A stretch of 63,748 nucleotides of DNA, from the NCBI RefSeq assembly GCF_014646935.1, contig NZ_BMOF01000006.1, forward strand, positions 1 to 63,748, given 5' to 3'. This stretch comes from Calditerricola satsumensis (GTDB taxonomy: Bacteria > Bacillota > Bacilli > Calditerricolales > Calditerricolaceae). The notes beneath the pieces were generated by a model that was not told where the DNA came from, searched no databases, and saw nothing but the letters and a program-made list of their open reading frames with translations. The translations under genes and the position numbers were made by a program. Below are positions 7,520 through 15,605 of this stretch, one piece after another (positions within the stretch are counted from its first letter, which is position 1; each line of letters starts with the position of its first letter).

Positions 7520-8095
7520 GTGCAGCTGCCGCGCCTGGAAATCCGCCAAACCTTCGCCCGCCTGGGCCTGGAGATCACCCGCCCGGTGCAGGAAATCGAG
7601 CAGCCGAAGCCCGACCTCGGCCTCACGCAGCGCCCGGCGCGCCTCACCATCGAGCGCGTGCCGGGCCGTCTCGTCATCGACCAGTCGGAGGCGTGGGCCG
7701 CATCGGGCCTGAAAGATCCCCTCACGCTGGCGCGCGACTGCGCCGCCGAGGGACGCGAGGCGGCGCTGGACGGCATCGCCCGCATCGCCGAAGAAGGCGA
7801 CCGCCTGCGGGCTATCGAAACGGGCGAGAACGCCATTGCGGCCATCGCAGCCGAAAAGGCCCTGCCGCCGCCGGCCGATTTCACCATTGCGCTCATGCCC
7901 TCACCCTTTAGCGTGAAGATGCGCTACGAGCCGACGCGGCTTCTGCTGCACTGGGAGCTCGGCGGCGCGTTTTTTGATCCCAAGACGCATCGGCCCGTGC
8001 ACCGGTACATCCCGGGCAAGGTGAATCCCTATTTGCTGCAAAAACAGCAGTTGGAGATCGCGGTGGTGATGCCGCAGGTGGACCGCCGGGCCTGA
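7520..8095 (+). CDS. yviE: YviE-like flagellar operon protein (DUF6470)
   Basis: 191-residue protein equivalent in position and features to B. subtilis YviE, between flgL and fliW. The N-terminus (LPRLEIRQTFARLGLEI) and the later VPGRLVIDQSEAWAASGLK are typical of the family, and the C-terminus is beta-rich. No enzymatic motif is visible and the function is unknown. The start is GTG 7520, placed by GAGGAGGGG a few bases upstream. Confidence 0.82.
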   Translation: MQLPRLEIRQTFARLGLEITRPVQEIEQPKPDLGLTQRPARLTIERVPGRLVIDQSEAWAASGLKDPLTLARDCAAEGREAALDGIARIAEEGDRLRAIETGENAIAAIAAEKALPPPADFTIALMPSPFSVKMRYEPTRLLLHWELGGAFFDPKTHRPVHRYIPGKVNPYLLQKQQLEIAVVMPQVDRRA

Positions 8096-8163
8096 GCCGC
8101 TGTGAAATCCCCCTTAAGGCTTTCCTGCTGTTGGATTCTTGCAGAAGAGTGGAGGTTGTGTGA

Positions 8164-8619
8164 ATGACGCTGCCTGCGGACAAGATTATCACCTTTCCCG
8201 AAGGACTGCCGGGCCTGGAAGGTCTCCGGCGTTTTTGTCTGGTTTCCCTCGGTGAGGATGCGCCCTTTGACGTGCTGCAGGCCGTCGACAACCCCGCCAT
8301 CCGTCTCGTTACACTCGATCCGTTCCGGTGGTACCCGGGGTATGCCGTTGACCTGTCCGATGCCGAGGCGGAAGCCCTCGACCTGCGTGCGCCGGAGGAG
8401 GCCGTGGTGCGGGCGGTCGTGGTGGTGCGGGAGCCCCTCGAGCACTCGACGGTCAACCTGATGGCGCCGATCGTCATCAACGGGCGCACGCGCGTAGGCC
8501 GGCAGGTGGTGCTCCACGACAGCCCCTATTCCCTGCGCCATCCGCTCACGGCACCGCTTTCGGTTTCGGGGAACCGGCAGATGACGTGGGGCGAGCCGGC
8601 GGAAGGGAGCGGCTGCTGA
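8164..8619 (+). CDS. fliW: Flagellar assembly factor FliW
   Basis: 151-residue protein that binds flagellin and, when flagellin is scarce in the cytoplasm, binds and inhibits CsrA. Family features are visible: [20 protein letters not shown] near the N-terminus and [20 protein letters not shown] in the C-terminal half. It ends one base into csrA (TGATG), so FliW and CsrA should be made in a fixed ratio. Confidence 0.95.
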   Translation: MTLPADKIITFPEGLPGLEGLRRFCLVSLGEDAPFDVLQAVDNPAIRLVTLDPFRWYPGYAVDLSDAEAEALDLRAPEEAVVRAVVVVREPLEHSTVNLMAPIVINGRTRVGRQVVLHDSPYSLRHPLTAPLSVSGNRQMTWGEPAEGSGC

Positions 8620-8888
8620 TGCTGGTCCTAACGCGGAAAGCGGGCGAGTCGATCGTCATCGGGCACGACATCGAGGTGACCGTTCTCGAGGTGCGGGGCG
8701 AGCAGGTGAGGCTGGGCATCCGCGCCCCACGCCATGTGGCCGTGCACCGCACGGAGGTCTACCTGGCGATTCAGGCCGAAAACCGTGAGGCGGCGCGGTC
8801 GGTTGCGGGGCTTGATGCGCTGGCGGCGTGGTGGGAGAGTCGAAAAAGGGAGAATGAGGGAGAAAACAAGGGACAAGAAGGTGAATAA
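8619..8888 (+). CDS. csrA: Carbon storage regulator CsrA (flagellin translation repressor)
   Basis: 89 residues. CsrA dimers bind GGA-containing hairpins in mRNA leaders and block ribosome access. The core [20 protein letters not shown]...[19 protein letters not shown] is intact, including the RNA-binding L4 and R44 regions. A charged C-terminal tail (about 25 residues, ending [16 protein letters not shown]) extends beyond the usual end. The true start is ATG 8619, which shares a base with the fliW stop. Its likely target, the hag leader, lies immediately downstream. Confidence 0.96.
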   Translation: MLVLTRKAGESIVIGHDIEVTVLEVRGEQVRLGIRAPRHVAVHRTEVYLAIQAENREAARSVAGLDALAAWWESRKRENEGENKGQEGE

Positions 8889-8935
8889 AGGCCAAACTCG
8901 CGCCGCTGCTGCGGTTCTTCGCCGTTTTTGGCCTT
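8888..8935. repeat. Inverted repeat at the csrA 3' end
   Basis: AAGGCCAAA (8888-8896) and TTTGGCCTT (8927-8935) are perfect 9-base arms around a 30-base GC-rich loop, starting at the last base of the csrA stop. There is no U-run after the right arm, so it may stabilise the csrA 3' end or act as a weak terminator before the hag promoter. Confidence 0.45.
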
Positions 8936-8944
8936 CCGGAATCC

Positions 8945-8972
8945 CAAACAGTGTGTCGGGTTTGGTCGATGA
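8945..8972 (+). promoter_or_regulatory. Candidate SigD promoter for hag
   Basis: CAAA (8945-8948), a 16-base spacer, then GTCGATGA (8965-8972) resemble the SigD consensus TAAA-N15-GCCGATAT (3 of 4 and 5 of 8 matches). Transcription from here would give a leader of roughly 90 bases that contains the CsrA-type hairpin. In B. subtilis hag is SigD-dependent. Confidence 0.45.
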
Positions 8973-9022
8973 CACAAGTAGATAGCGGTGCCGCGGGCGG
9001 CCGACGCGGCGCGCGCTTTCCC

Positions 9023-9070
9023 CGCCACAGGGACGTGGCGAGACTACTCTTCACGGAGGAGGAAGGAGTC
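9023..9070 (+). promoter_or_regulatory. Two CsrA-type sites in the hag leader
   Basis: Site 2 is a hairpin CGCCAC-AGGGAC-GTGGCG (9023-9040) that exposes GGGA in its loop. The stretch ACAGGGACGT matches the CsrA consensus ACARGGAUGU at 9 of 10 positions. Site 1 is the ribosome-binding region ACGGAGGAAGGAG (9053-9067), with repeated GGA just before the hag start. The same two-site layout represses hag in B. subtilis. Confidence 0.75.
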
Positions 9071-10687
9071 ATGCGCATCAACCACAACATAAGTGCGTTG
9101 AACACCTATCGCATGCTGACGTTGAACAACACGGCAGTGGCCAAGTCGTTGGAGAAGCTCTCCTCGGGTCTGCGCATTAATCGCGCAGCGGATGATGCAG
9201 CGGGCCTGGCCATTTCCGAAAAAATGCGCGCTCAGATCCGCGGTTTGGAACAAGCGCAGCGCAACGCCCAGGACGCCATCTCGCTGATCCAAACAGCGGA
9301 AGGGGCCTTGAACGAGACCCACTCGATTTTGCAGCGGATGCGTGAACTGGCTATCCAATCCGCCAACGCCACCAACACTGATGATGACCGCAAAGCATTG
9401 CAGGATGAAATTAAGCAGCTGATTAGCGAAATCGATCGCATTGGGGAAACGACCGAATTCAACACGATGAAATTGTTGAATGGTACGTTGTCGGGGAATC
9501 AAGTTGGCGGTGTGGGCAGCAAACTGGGGGATGCAACCGCCGCTTATATTCTCGTAGATGACTTTAATCCCGGCTCTTCAGTGACCAGTGGTATTTCTCA
9601 AAATGTACAGGTGATTGTTGATGGTGTGACGTTCAATCTGACGGGTGTAACTGGCGAAGATCAGTTCCAATGGTTCCAGTCCCTACAAACGAAATTGTAT
9701 GCAGCCATTGATGCTTATAATGCTGCCAATCCCAATGCTCCAGTAGTCAAACCGACGTTTGAAATTAAAGATGTTCAGTCCCAAACGAGTATGGACTTTG
9801 TGATCACCAGCGGGACGAAGGGAAGCAAGTTCCAGATTGAAATCCGCCTGCTGGATGATCCGTCCAATACCAGCGCTCCTGCTGCTACCGACCTCGTTGC
9901 GGAGTTGATCAATAATAACAACTGGACTGCAGGGTCTGACGGTCAGCTGAGTGCTACTGCTGCTGATGCTGTAACGAAACTTAATGACACCGACAAGCTG
10001 AAGATGGTGGTAAACGGTTATACCATTGAAGTAATGCTGAACACGGTGGGTGAGGGTACTTATAATGCAGGAGATGATATGACGCAGTTGGCATCTGACC
10101 TGGAAACGGACATTAATGCTGCGCTAGCTAACTACAAAGACCTCACCGGTGTCGATTTCGGAACGGTTACAGTTTCCGTTAAAGACGGTGCGCTTGTGGT
10201 CGAATCCAGCAACCCGGATACGGTGACAATCCAGTTTGGTGTCTATGACGTTTCCAATGCCTTGGGTCTTGCGGGTACGGGTACGGCCGTGACGGGTGGC
10301 TTGAACTTCCATATTGGCGCGAATAAGGGGCAAACTCTCAATCTCCAATTGAATGATATGCGTGCAGCAGCGTTGAACGTGGCGGACGTTGACATTTCCA
10401 CGGCTGATGGTGCTCAGAACGCCATTGCCAAGTTGGATAGCGCGCTGAAGAAGGTGTCGGAAGAGCGCGCTAAACTGGGTGCGATCCAAAACCGCCTCGA
10501 GCACACTATCAACAACCTGGGCACGGCGGCCGAGAACCTGACGGCGGCGGAGTCCCGTATCCGCGACGTCGATATGGCCAAGGAAATGATGGAGTTCACG
10601 AAGATGAACATCCTCGCCCAGGCGGCTACGGCCATGCTGGCCCAGGCCAACCAGACGCCGCAGGGCGTGTTGCAGCTGCTGCGGTAA
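9071..10687 (+). CDS. hag: Flagellin
   Basis: 538-residue filament protein. The conserved ends are clear: [16 protein letters not shown]...[20 protein letters not shown] at the N-terminus and [20 protein letters not shown]...[10 protein letters not shown] at the C-terminus, which form the D0/D1 coiled-coil core. About 300 central residues form a large variable surface domain, making the protein much longer than B. subtilis Hag (304). The middle is visibly less GC-rich than the conserved ends. The start is ATG 9071 after GGAGGAAGGAG; a longer open frame upstream is the leader. Confidence 0.97.
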   Translation: MRINHNISALNTYRMLTLNNTAVAKSLEKLSSGLRINRAADDAAGLAISEKMRAQIRGLEQAQRNAQDAISLIQTAEGALNETHSILQRMRELAIQSANATNTDDDRKALQDEIKQLISEIDRIGETTEFNTMKLLNGTLSGNQVGGVGSKLGDATAAYILVDDFNPGSSVTSGISQNVQVIVDGVTFNLTGVTGEDQFQWFQSLQTKLYAAIDAYNAANPNAPVVKPTFEIKDVQSQTSMDFVITSGTKGSKFQIEIRLLDDPSNTSAPAATDLVAELINNNNWTAGSDGQLSATAADAVTKLNDTDKLKMVVNGYTIEVMLNTVGEGTYNAGDDMTQLASDLETDINAALANYKDLTGVDFGTVTVSVKDGALVVESSNPDTVTIQFGVYDVSNALGLAGTGTAVTGGLNFHIGANKGQTLNLQLNDMRAAALNVADVDISTADGAQNAIAKLDSALKKVSEERAKLGAIQNRLEHTINNLGTAAENLTAAESRIRDVDMAKEMMEFTKMNILAQAATAMLAQANQTPQGVLQLLR

Positions 10688-10704
10688 TCCAGGTAAGCTT
10701 TATT

Positions 10705-10737
10705 GGGGGTCGGTTTTTCCGGCCCCCTGTTTATTTG
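10705..10737 (+). terminator. Rho-independent terminator after hag
   Basis: GGGGGTCGG-TTTTT-CCGGCCCCC, a 9-bp stem with one G-U pair, followed by TGTTTATTT. Confidence 0.85.
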
Positions 10738-10761
10738 GGTTTCGGTTTGTTCAAAACGCCT

Positions 10762-10788
10762 TAAAACGTGCCAGCGTTCTGCCGATAG
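10762..10788 (+). promoter_or_regulatory. SigD promoter of the flaG-fliDST operon
   Basis: TAAA (10762-10765), exactly 15 bases, then GCCGATAG (10781-10788). This is an almost perfect match to the SigD consensus TAAA-N15-GCCGATAT. It lies between the hag terminator and flaG. Confidence 0.9.
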
Positions 10789-10828
10789 AAACAGTAAAGC
10801 CACCGTTTCTTTCCGGGAGGTACTGCCC

Positions 10829-11203
10829 ATGTCGGGAGTACAGGGAATCGGCGCGAAGCAAGACAGGGCCAAACTTCTCCCCCTTCCCCCTTCGGAACAA
10901 GGGGCACGCGTGTTGCGGGATTCGCCACCCGCGTCCGACCGGACGTCCCGTTTTCAGCCTGAAAAATCCCGTGAAACGGCTTTCGAACAGCTGGTCGAAC
11001 AGGTGGAAAAGGCCAACCGCTTCTTCCTCAACCACCACACCCACTTGGAGTTTTCCATCCATAAAGAAACGAAGGCCATCATCGTCCGCATCATCAACAG
11101 CGAGACGCAGGAAGTGCTCAAGGAGATCCCGCCGGAAAAACTGCTCGACCTGGTGGCCAAGCTGTGGGAGATGGCGGGGCTGCTGATCGACGAAAGACGT
11201 TAA
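10829..11203 (+). CDS. flaG: FlaG family protein
   Basis: 124-residue homologue of B. subtilis YvyC, encoded before fliD. After a disordered N-terminus it has the FlaG core FSIHKETKAIIVRIINSETQEVLKEIPPEK followed by LLDLVAKLWEMAGLLID. FlaG proteins influence filament length. The start is ATG 10829 with GGGAGG 8 bases upstream. It is the first gene after the SigD promoter and is followed closely by fliD. Confidence 0.92.
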   Translation: MSGVQGIGAKQDRAKLLPLPPSEQGARVLRDSPPASDRTSRFQPEKSRETAFEQLVEQVEKANRFFLNHHTHLEFSIHKETKAIIVRIINSETQEVLKEIPPEKLLDLVAKLWEMAGLLIDERR

Positions 11204-11221
11204 CCGAGGAGGTGATCCCGC

Positions 11222-12751
11222 ATGGTGATGCGCATTTCCGGTTTTGCCTCTGGCCTCGACATCGACCAGATCGTCTCTGACCTCATGAAGGCCGAGCGCA
11301 TTCCCCTTACGCGCCTGGAGCAGCAGCGGCAGCTCGTGCAGTGGCAGCGCGAGGCGTACCTGGCCGTCAACAGCCAGCTCCTCAAGCTGCGCAACGCGGC
11401 CTTCGACCTGAAGCTCTCCAGCGCGCTCAACCTCAAGCAGATCGATATCACGGGCAATGCCGGCGCTGTCAGCGCCAAGGCCACGGGCGGGGCTATAGAC
11501 GGGGTGATCACCGTCGAGGTGAAACAGGTGGCCACGGCGGCGCGGACAATCAGTGACACCCTGAGCTGGATAACCGATCCGGTGAATGACCCGAACAAGC
11601 CGCTGGCCGAACTCAAAGATAGCAATAATAACGCTTTGTGGACGGGAACCTATTCGATCACCATCAACGGCGTGACGATCACCGGCGACGCCGGCACCGA
11701 TTCACTCAACACGCTGCTCCACAAGATCAACACGAGCAGCGCCGGCGTGACGGCCTACTACGACGCGGCCAACAAAAAGATTTCCTTTACCGCGAAAGAG
11801 GCGGGGTGGGTCAACGGCCCGAACCGCGACGGGGCGACGATCACCTTTGACGACGGCGGCAGCGGCTTTCTGGGGACGGTGCTCGGCGTGGATCGGATAA
11901 ACGAAAACCTGAAAAACGACGCCGTGACCGCCGCCCAGAAGGCGGTCGTCACGATCAACGGCCTTGAGTCAGAGCAGAATACGAATACCCTCACCGTGAA
12001 CGGCATCACGATCACTCTGAAAGCGGTGGGCACGGCCACCCTCACCGTCCGCACCGACGTCGACGCCGTGGTGGCGAAGATCAAGGCCTTTGTCGACACG
12101 TACAACGAAACGCTGTCGCTGTTCCAGACCAAGCTCACCGAGAAGCGCTACCGCGACTACCTCCCGCTCACCGAGGAACAGAAGAAGGAGATGACCGAGG
12201 AGCAAATCAAGCTGTGGGAGGAGAAGGCCAGGAGCGGCCTTCTGCGCGGTGACAGCGTGCTGCAGGCGCTGGAGCAGAGCCTGCGGTCCATCGCCACCGC
12301 CGTGTACAACACGGGGAGCAGCGCGGTGAACTCCCTGGCGTCGATCGGCATCCGCTCCCTCAGCTACCAGGACAACGGGAAACTGTACGTGGACGAGGCG
12401 AAGCTGCGGCAGGCCATCGAAACGGATATCGAGGCGGTGAAGAAGCTCTTTCAGCAAAACGGCGCGACGGAAGCGGAAAAGGGCATTGCCGTCCGCCTGT
12501 ACGACCGCGTGGCCCAGGCGATGAAAGAGGTGACGCGCAAGGCCGGCAGCGACCCGAACGTGCTCGACAGCAGCGTGCTCGGCTGGCAGCTGCGCGACCT
12601 CAATGCGCGCATCTCGGCGTGGGAGCAGAAGCTCATCGACATCGAGAACAAGTACTACCGGCAGTTTACGGCCATGGAGCAGGCCATTAGCCGCTACAAC
12701 ATGCAGGCAATGTTCCTGGCTCAGCGGTTCGGCGGAGGTGCGCAAGGATGA
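11222..12751 (+). CDS. fliD: Flagellar filament cap protein
   Basis: 509-residue cap (HAP2) that promotes flagellin polymerisation at the filament tip. It has the typical N-terminus (RISGFASGLDIDQIVSDLMKAE), a variable central region and a C-terminal coiled coil ending NKYYRQFTAMEQAISRYNMQ. ATG 11222 is preceded by GAGGAGGTGATCC, a near-perfect anti-16S match, so expression is probably strong. The 3' end overlaps fliS by 4 bp (ATGA). Confidence 0.96.
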   Translation: MVMRISGFASGLDIDQIVSDLMKAERIPLTRLEQQRQLVQWQREAYLAVNSQLLKLRNAAFDLKLSSALNLKQIDITGNAGAVSAKATGGAIDGVITVEVKQVATAARTISDTLSWITDPVNDPNKPLAELKDSNNNALWTGTYSITINGVTITGDAGTDSLNTLLHKINTSSAGVTAYYDAANKKISFTAKEAGWVNGPNRDGATITFDDGGSGFLGTVLGVDRINENLKNDAVTAAQKAVVTINGLESEQNTNTLTVNGITITLKAVGTATLTVRTDVDAVVAKIKAFVDTYNETLSLFQTKLTEKRYRDYLPLTEEQKKEMTEEQIKLWEEKARSGLLRGDSVLQALEQSLRSIATAVYNTGSSAVNSLASIGIRSLSYQDNGKLYVDEAKLRQAIETDIEAVKKLFQQNGATEAEKGIAVRLYDRVAQAMKEVTRKAGSDPNVLDSSVLGWQLRDLNARISAWEQKLIDIENKYYRQFTAMEQAISRYNMQAMFLAQRFGGGAQG

Positions 12752-13149
12752 ACCCGACCATGCAGCAGTATCGCCAACAGGTGGTGCAGACGGCGACGCC
12801 GGCGCAGCTCCTGCTCATGCTGTATGACGGGGCCATCCGCTTCACCAAGCAGGCGATTGTCGCCACCAAGGAAAAGCGCATCCAGGAGGCCCACGAAGCC
12901 AACCTGCGGGTGCAGGACATCGTGCGCGAGTGGATGGTCACCCTCGACCCCTCGTATCCGATCGCCCAAAACCTCATGGCCCTCTACGACTATTTCCTGC
13001 ACCTGCTCATCCAAGCCAACGTGAAGAAGGACGCCGCGCCGCTGGAGGAGCTCCTGGGCTACCTCGAGGAGCTGCGCGACGCCTGGGCCCAAGCGGCCAA
13101 GCAGGTGGCGGGGCAGATGGCCCTGGCCGAGGGCGGCGCGAAGCGATGA
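12748..13149 (+). CDS. fliS: Flagellin export chaperone FliS
   Basis: 133-residue helical chaperone that binds the flagellin C-terminus and, in Bacillus, also interacts with FliW-flagellin. Family features: YRQQVVQTATPAQLLLMLYDGAIRFTKQA and the later ANLRVQDIVREWMVTLD. It overlaps fliD at its start and the next gene at its end, each by ATGA. Confidence 0.96.
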   Translation: MNPTMQQYRQQVVQTATPAQLLLMLYDGAIRFTKQAIVATKEKRIQEAHEANLRVQDIVREWMVTLDPSYPIAQNLMALYDYFLHLLIQANVKKDAAPLEELLGYLEELRDAWAQAAKQVAGQMALAEGGAKR

Positions 13150-13580
13150 GCGGAGACGTTCGCGCCGCCGCCCTGCGCCACTGCGAGGCGGTGCTGGTGC
13201 AGACGCGGACCTTTCTCAACGCCGCGGGCAGAGGGAGCATGGTGCAGCCGCAGGACCCGCTTGCCTCCGGTAACCAGGCGGCCGGGCAACCCGGCCCGGC
13301 GATCGGCGTCGACGACGCGGTGGCCCGGGCCGAGGCCCTCGTCGCCGCGCGGGAGGCGCTGGTTTCGATCCTGAAGGCCCACCCGCACCTGGAAGGCGAC
13401 CCCGACGTCCGGCGGGCCGTGCGGGCCATCCTGGCCCACGACGAGGCGGTGCGCGCGGCCATGCGCGACCTCCACGAGCGGCTGGGCGCACGGATTGGCC
13501 AGCTCCGCGCGGCCAAGCGCCAGCAGGCGGCGTACCAGGGTGCGGTGGTCGAGGCGGTGTTTGTGGACCGGACGTTGTAG
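13146..13580 (+). CDS. fliT: FliT-like flagellar chaperone (position-based)
   Basis: 144-residue, probably helical protein that starts in the fliS stop codon (ATGA). In B. subtilis fliT occupies this position and encodes an export chaperone for FliD. Sequence similarity is not obvious by eye, as expected for this poorly conserved family. A Gln/Gly/Pro-rich insert near residues 35-52 is unusual. Called from position, size and predicted helicity. Confidence 0.6.
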   Translation: MSGDVRAAALRHCEAVLVQTRTFLNAAGRGSMVQPQDPLASGNQAAGQPGPAIGVDDAVARAEALVAAREALVSILKAHPHLEGDPDVRRAVRAILAHDEAVRAAMRDLHERLGARIGQLRAAKRQQAAYQGAVVEAVFVDRTL

Positions 13581-13679
13581 CGCAGCCGATCCCCGGGCAG
13601 CAGCCGAAGAAGAGCCGTATCCATCCACCCTCGTGCTGTGCTAAGATGGAACCAAAACGGGCGAAGGGCGGGGAGCGCG

Positions 13680-14279
13680 TTGAATGAGGCGATGTTCCAC
13701 CTGGTGTTGGACGAGCTGAAGGCTTTGCGGCAAGAGGTAACGGGCCTCAACGGCAAGATTGAGGGCTTGCGTCAGGAGCTGCACGAGCAAGTTGCGGGTC
13801 TCGACGGCAAGATTGAGGGCTTGCGCCAGGAAATGCACGAGCAGGTCGCCGGTCTCAACGGCAAGATTGAAGGCCTGCGCCAGGAAATGCATGACCAGGT
13901 GGCCGGCTTGCGCCAAGAAATGCATGAACAGGTAGCTGGCTTGCGGCAGGAGATGCACGAGCAGGTAGCTGGCTTGTGGCAAGAAATGCACAAGCAGGTG
14001 GCCAACCTTAACGGCAAGCTCGAAGACCTGCGTCAAGAGATGCAGGAGAGCATCGCTCACCTCGACGGCAAGGTTGAAGGCCTGCGACAGGAGATGCGCG
14101 AAAAGTTTTCCGAAACCCTCGGCATTTGCCGCGCGCTGCAACAGGCCATCTACGAGGGCGACGATTCGCTGAAAGAACAGCTCGAGCGGGTGGAGCAAAA
14201 GCAGGATTTCTTTGTGAAGCGGTTGGTGCAAGCGGAGTTTGAGATCGATCGGATCAAACAACGCTTGTTGCAAAAATGA
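13680..14279 (+). CDS. Repetitive coiled-coil protein of unknown function
   Basis: About 199 residues, nearly all coiled coil. The central part is built from near-identical modules: 18-residue units of the type GLNGKIEGLRQEMHEQVA and 11-residue units of the type GLRQEMHEQVA, in the order three 18-mers, three 11-mers and two diverged 18-mers. Eleven (hendecad) and 18 (7+11) residues both fit continuous coiled coils. No signal peptide or membrane segment is seen. The start could be TTG 13680 (GGGGAG 4 bases before it) or ATG 13692. It follows fliT and ends at a terminator. A role is not evident. Confidence 0.7.
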   Translation: MNEAMFHLVLDELKALRQEVTGLNGKIEGLRQELHEQVAGLDGKIEGLRQEMHEQVAGLNGKIEGLRQEMHDQVAGLRQEMHEQVAGLRQEMHEQVAGLWQEMHKQVANLNGKLEDLRQEMQESIAHLDGKVEGLRQEMREKFSETLGICRALQQAIYEGDDSLKEQLERVEQKQDFFVKRLVQAEFEIDRIKQRLLQK

Positions 14280-14297
14280 GCCGCTCGTGCAGCGAAG

Positions 14298-14327
14298 CCC
14301 CCGGATGGAGCTGGGGGATGTTTTTTT
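14298..14327 (+). terminator. Rho-independent terminator after the coiled-coil gene
   Basis: CCCCC-GGATGGAGCT-GGGGG followed by ATG and seven T residues. The flanking sequence through AGGAAAATCGCTTTCAATT is matched after the permease gene at about 16299-16335, so the element belongs to the duplicated unit. Confidence 0.75.
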
Positions 14328-14400
14328 GCACTTTTCCAGAAGGAAAATCGCTTTCAATTCTCGAATAGTGCCAACAATCCGTCATATTTTAAAAACAGAC

Positions 14401-14422
14401 CGGCTCCTTGACAAAGGAACCG
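14401..14422. repeat. Hairpin, possible REP-type element
   Basis: CGG-C-TCCTT-GACA-AAGGA-A-CCG folds into an interrupted 8-bp stem followed by TCCCC. The theme (a GGACGG/CCGTCC-type hairpin) recurs near the right window edge at 63616-63632. Which class of repeat this is remains a guess. Confidence 0.3.
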
Positions 14423-14445
14423 TCCCCGTGAATCCCGCGAAGGGT

Positions 14446-14553
14446 TGTGGACAACGTGGACAACCGAGCTGTGGACAATGTGGACAAGCTTGTGCATAAC
14501 TGTCGGGGTGCGGGTTGCGCCTGTGGAAAGCGGTGGGGACGCCTTGGGGATAA
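14446..14553. promoter_or_regulatory. Cluster of DnaA-box-like 9-mers (copy 1)
   Basis: Same-orientation 9-mers: TGTGGACAA (14446), CGTGGACAA (14455), TGTGGACAA (14470), TGTGGACAA (14479), TGTGCATAA (14491), with TGTGGAAAG (14522) and TGGGGATAA (14545) further on. The complement TTGTCCACA is one base from the DnaA consensus TTATCCACA and is the form favoured in high-GC genomes. Two pairs are directly abutting. The cluster lies 75-130 bases upstream of the -35 of the next gene. Confidence 0.6.
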
Positions 14554-14574
14554 GCGGTGTTGCACAGATTTCCG

Positions 14575-14603
14575 TTGCGTTTCTATGCATCTCTTCGTAT
14601 AAT
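14575..14603 (+). promoter_or_regulatory. SigA-type promoter of the first binding-protein gene
   Basis: TTGCGT (14575-14580), a 17-base spacer, TATAAT (14598-14603). The -10 context CGTATAATCAT is the same in the second copy at 16578. Confidence 0.8.
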
Positions 14604-14645
14604 CATGCTGATTGATCTTGCTGAAGCCGAAGGAGGAGAGGAAGC

Positions 14646-15452
14646 ATGCGCCTTCGTTACGGAACGCTGATCGTCTGGCTCTTGGCCCTTGCCCTCGTCG
14701 CGGTCGGTTGTGGAACGCAGCAAACGGCGCAAACGGGATCGGGCGGGGAGGCGGCCGACGGGAAAAAGACCCTCGTCGTCGGCATGGACGCGTCGTTTGC
14801 GCCCTTTGAGTACGTTGACGCGAACAATCAGCTGACCGGCTTCGATGTCGACCTGATGAAGGCCATCGCCAAGGAAGCGGGCTTTGCGGTGCAATTCAAG
14901 AACACCTCGTGGGAAGTGCTGTTCCTCACGCTCCAAAACGGGGAGACGGACGTGCTCATTTCGGGAATCACGATCACCGACGAGCGCAAGAAAACGATGG
15001 ACTTCTCCGAGCCGTACTTTGAAGCGGCCCAGCTCATTGCCGTGCGGGAAGACGCGAACGTGACCCAGTTCGCCGACCTCAAGGACAAAAACCTGACCGT
15101 GGGTGTGCAAACCGGCTCGACGGCGGATACCATCGTGAGCGAGCTGCTGGGCAAAACCTCGCCGAACATCAAGCGGTACGAGACGGTGCCCAACGCGATG
15201 CAGGCGCTGCAGATCGGCGATGTCGACGTGGTGGTGGCCGACAACGCCGTGGTGCAGAACTACCTGAAGAACAATCCCGATGCCAAGCTGAAAACGGTGG
15301 AAGACGAGGCGTTCCCGAAGGAGTACTACGGCATTGCCGTGAAGAAGGGGAACAAGGAGCTGCTCGACAAGATCAACAAGGCCCTGAAAACGCTCAAGGA
15401 AAACGGCACGTACGACCGGTTGTACGAAAAGTATTTCGGGAAAGCCAACTGA
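14646..15452 (+). CDS. Amino-acid ABC transporter solute-binding lipoprotein (copy 1)
   Basis: 268 residues. A signal peptide ends in a lipobox (LVAVGC), so the mature protein is tethered to the outer face of the membrane. The type 2 periplasmic-binding fold of the polar amino-acid family is evident: FAPFEYVD, GFDVDLMKAIAKEAGF, TITDERKKTMDFSEPYFEA and VADNAVVQNYL. Ligand is probably glutamine, arginine or another polar amino acid. It is closely similar to the protein at 16722-17522 along its whole length. A hairpin with a T-rich tail separates it from the permease gene, so it is probably made in excess. Confidence 0.93.
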   Translation: MRLRYGTLIVWLLALALVAVGCGTQQTAQTGSGGEAADGKKTLVVGMDASFAPFEYVDANNQLTGFDVDLMKAIAKEAGFAVQFKNTSWEVLFLTLQNGETDVLISGITITDERKKTMDFSEPYFEAAQLIAVREDANVTQFADLKDKNLTVGVQTGSTADTIVSELLGKTSPNIKRYETVPNAMQALQIGDVDVVVADNAVVQNYLKNNPDAKLKTVEDEAFPKEYYGIAVKKGNKELLDKINKALKTLKENGTYDRLYEKYFGKAN

Positions 15453-15475
15453 AGCGACTTGACGCACGCAAACGC

Positions 15476-15519
15476 CGACGGCCCGCGCGTCCATGGCGGT
15501 GCCGTCGTTCTTTCCGTTT
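15476..15519 (+). terminator. Hairpin between binding protein and permease (likely attenuator)
   Basis: CGACGGC-CCGC-(loop)-GCGG-T-GCCGTCG: an 11-bp stem with a single bulge, followed by TTCTTTCCGTTTTCC. Partial termination or 3'-end protection here would give more binding protein than permease. Confidence 0.65.
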
Positions 15520-15605
15520 TCCAAGGCGGGCGCGTGCACGGTTCCGATGTCGCTCGCCCGTCCATCACGACGCGTTTCGGGACGTTGCCCCGAGGAGGAT
15601 GGGAG

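Noticed and set aside
13730-14100. A CRISPR array or phage tail repeat
   Set aside because: The regular repeats are in frame and encode coiled-coil modules without spacers.
14446-14553. A replication origin
   Set aside because: DnaA-like boxes are present, but there is no dnaA or dnaN nearby and no clear AT-rich unwinding region; the boxes lie in a duplicated promoter unit.
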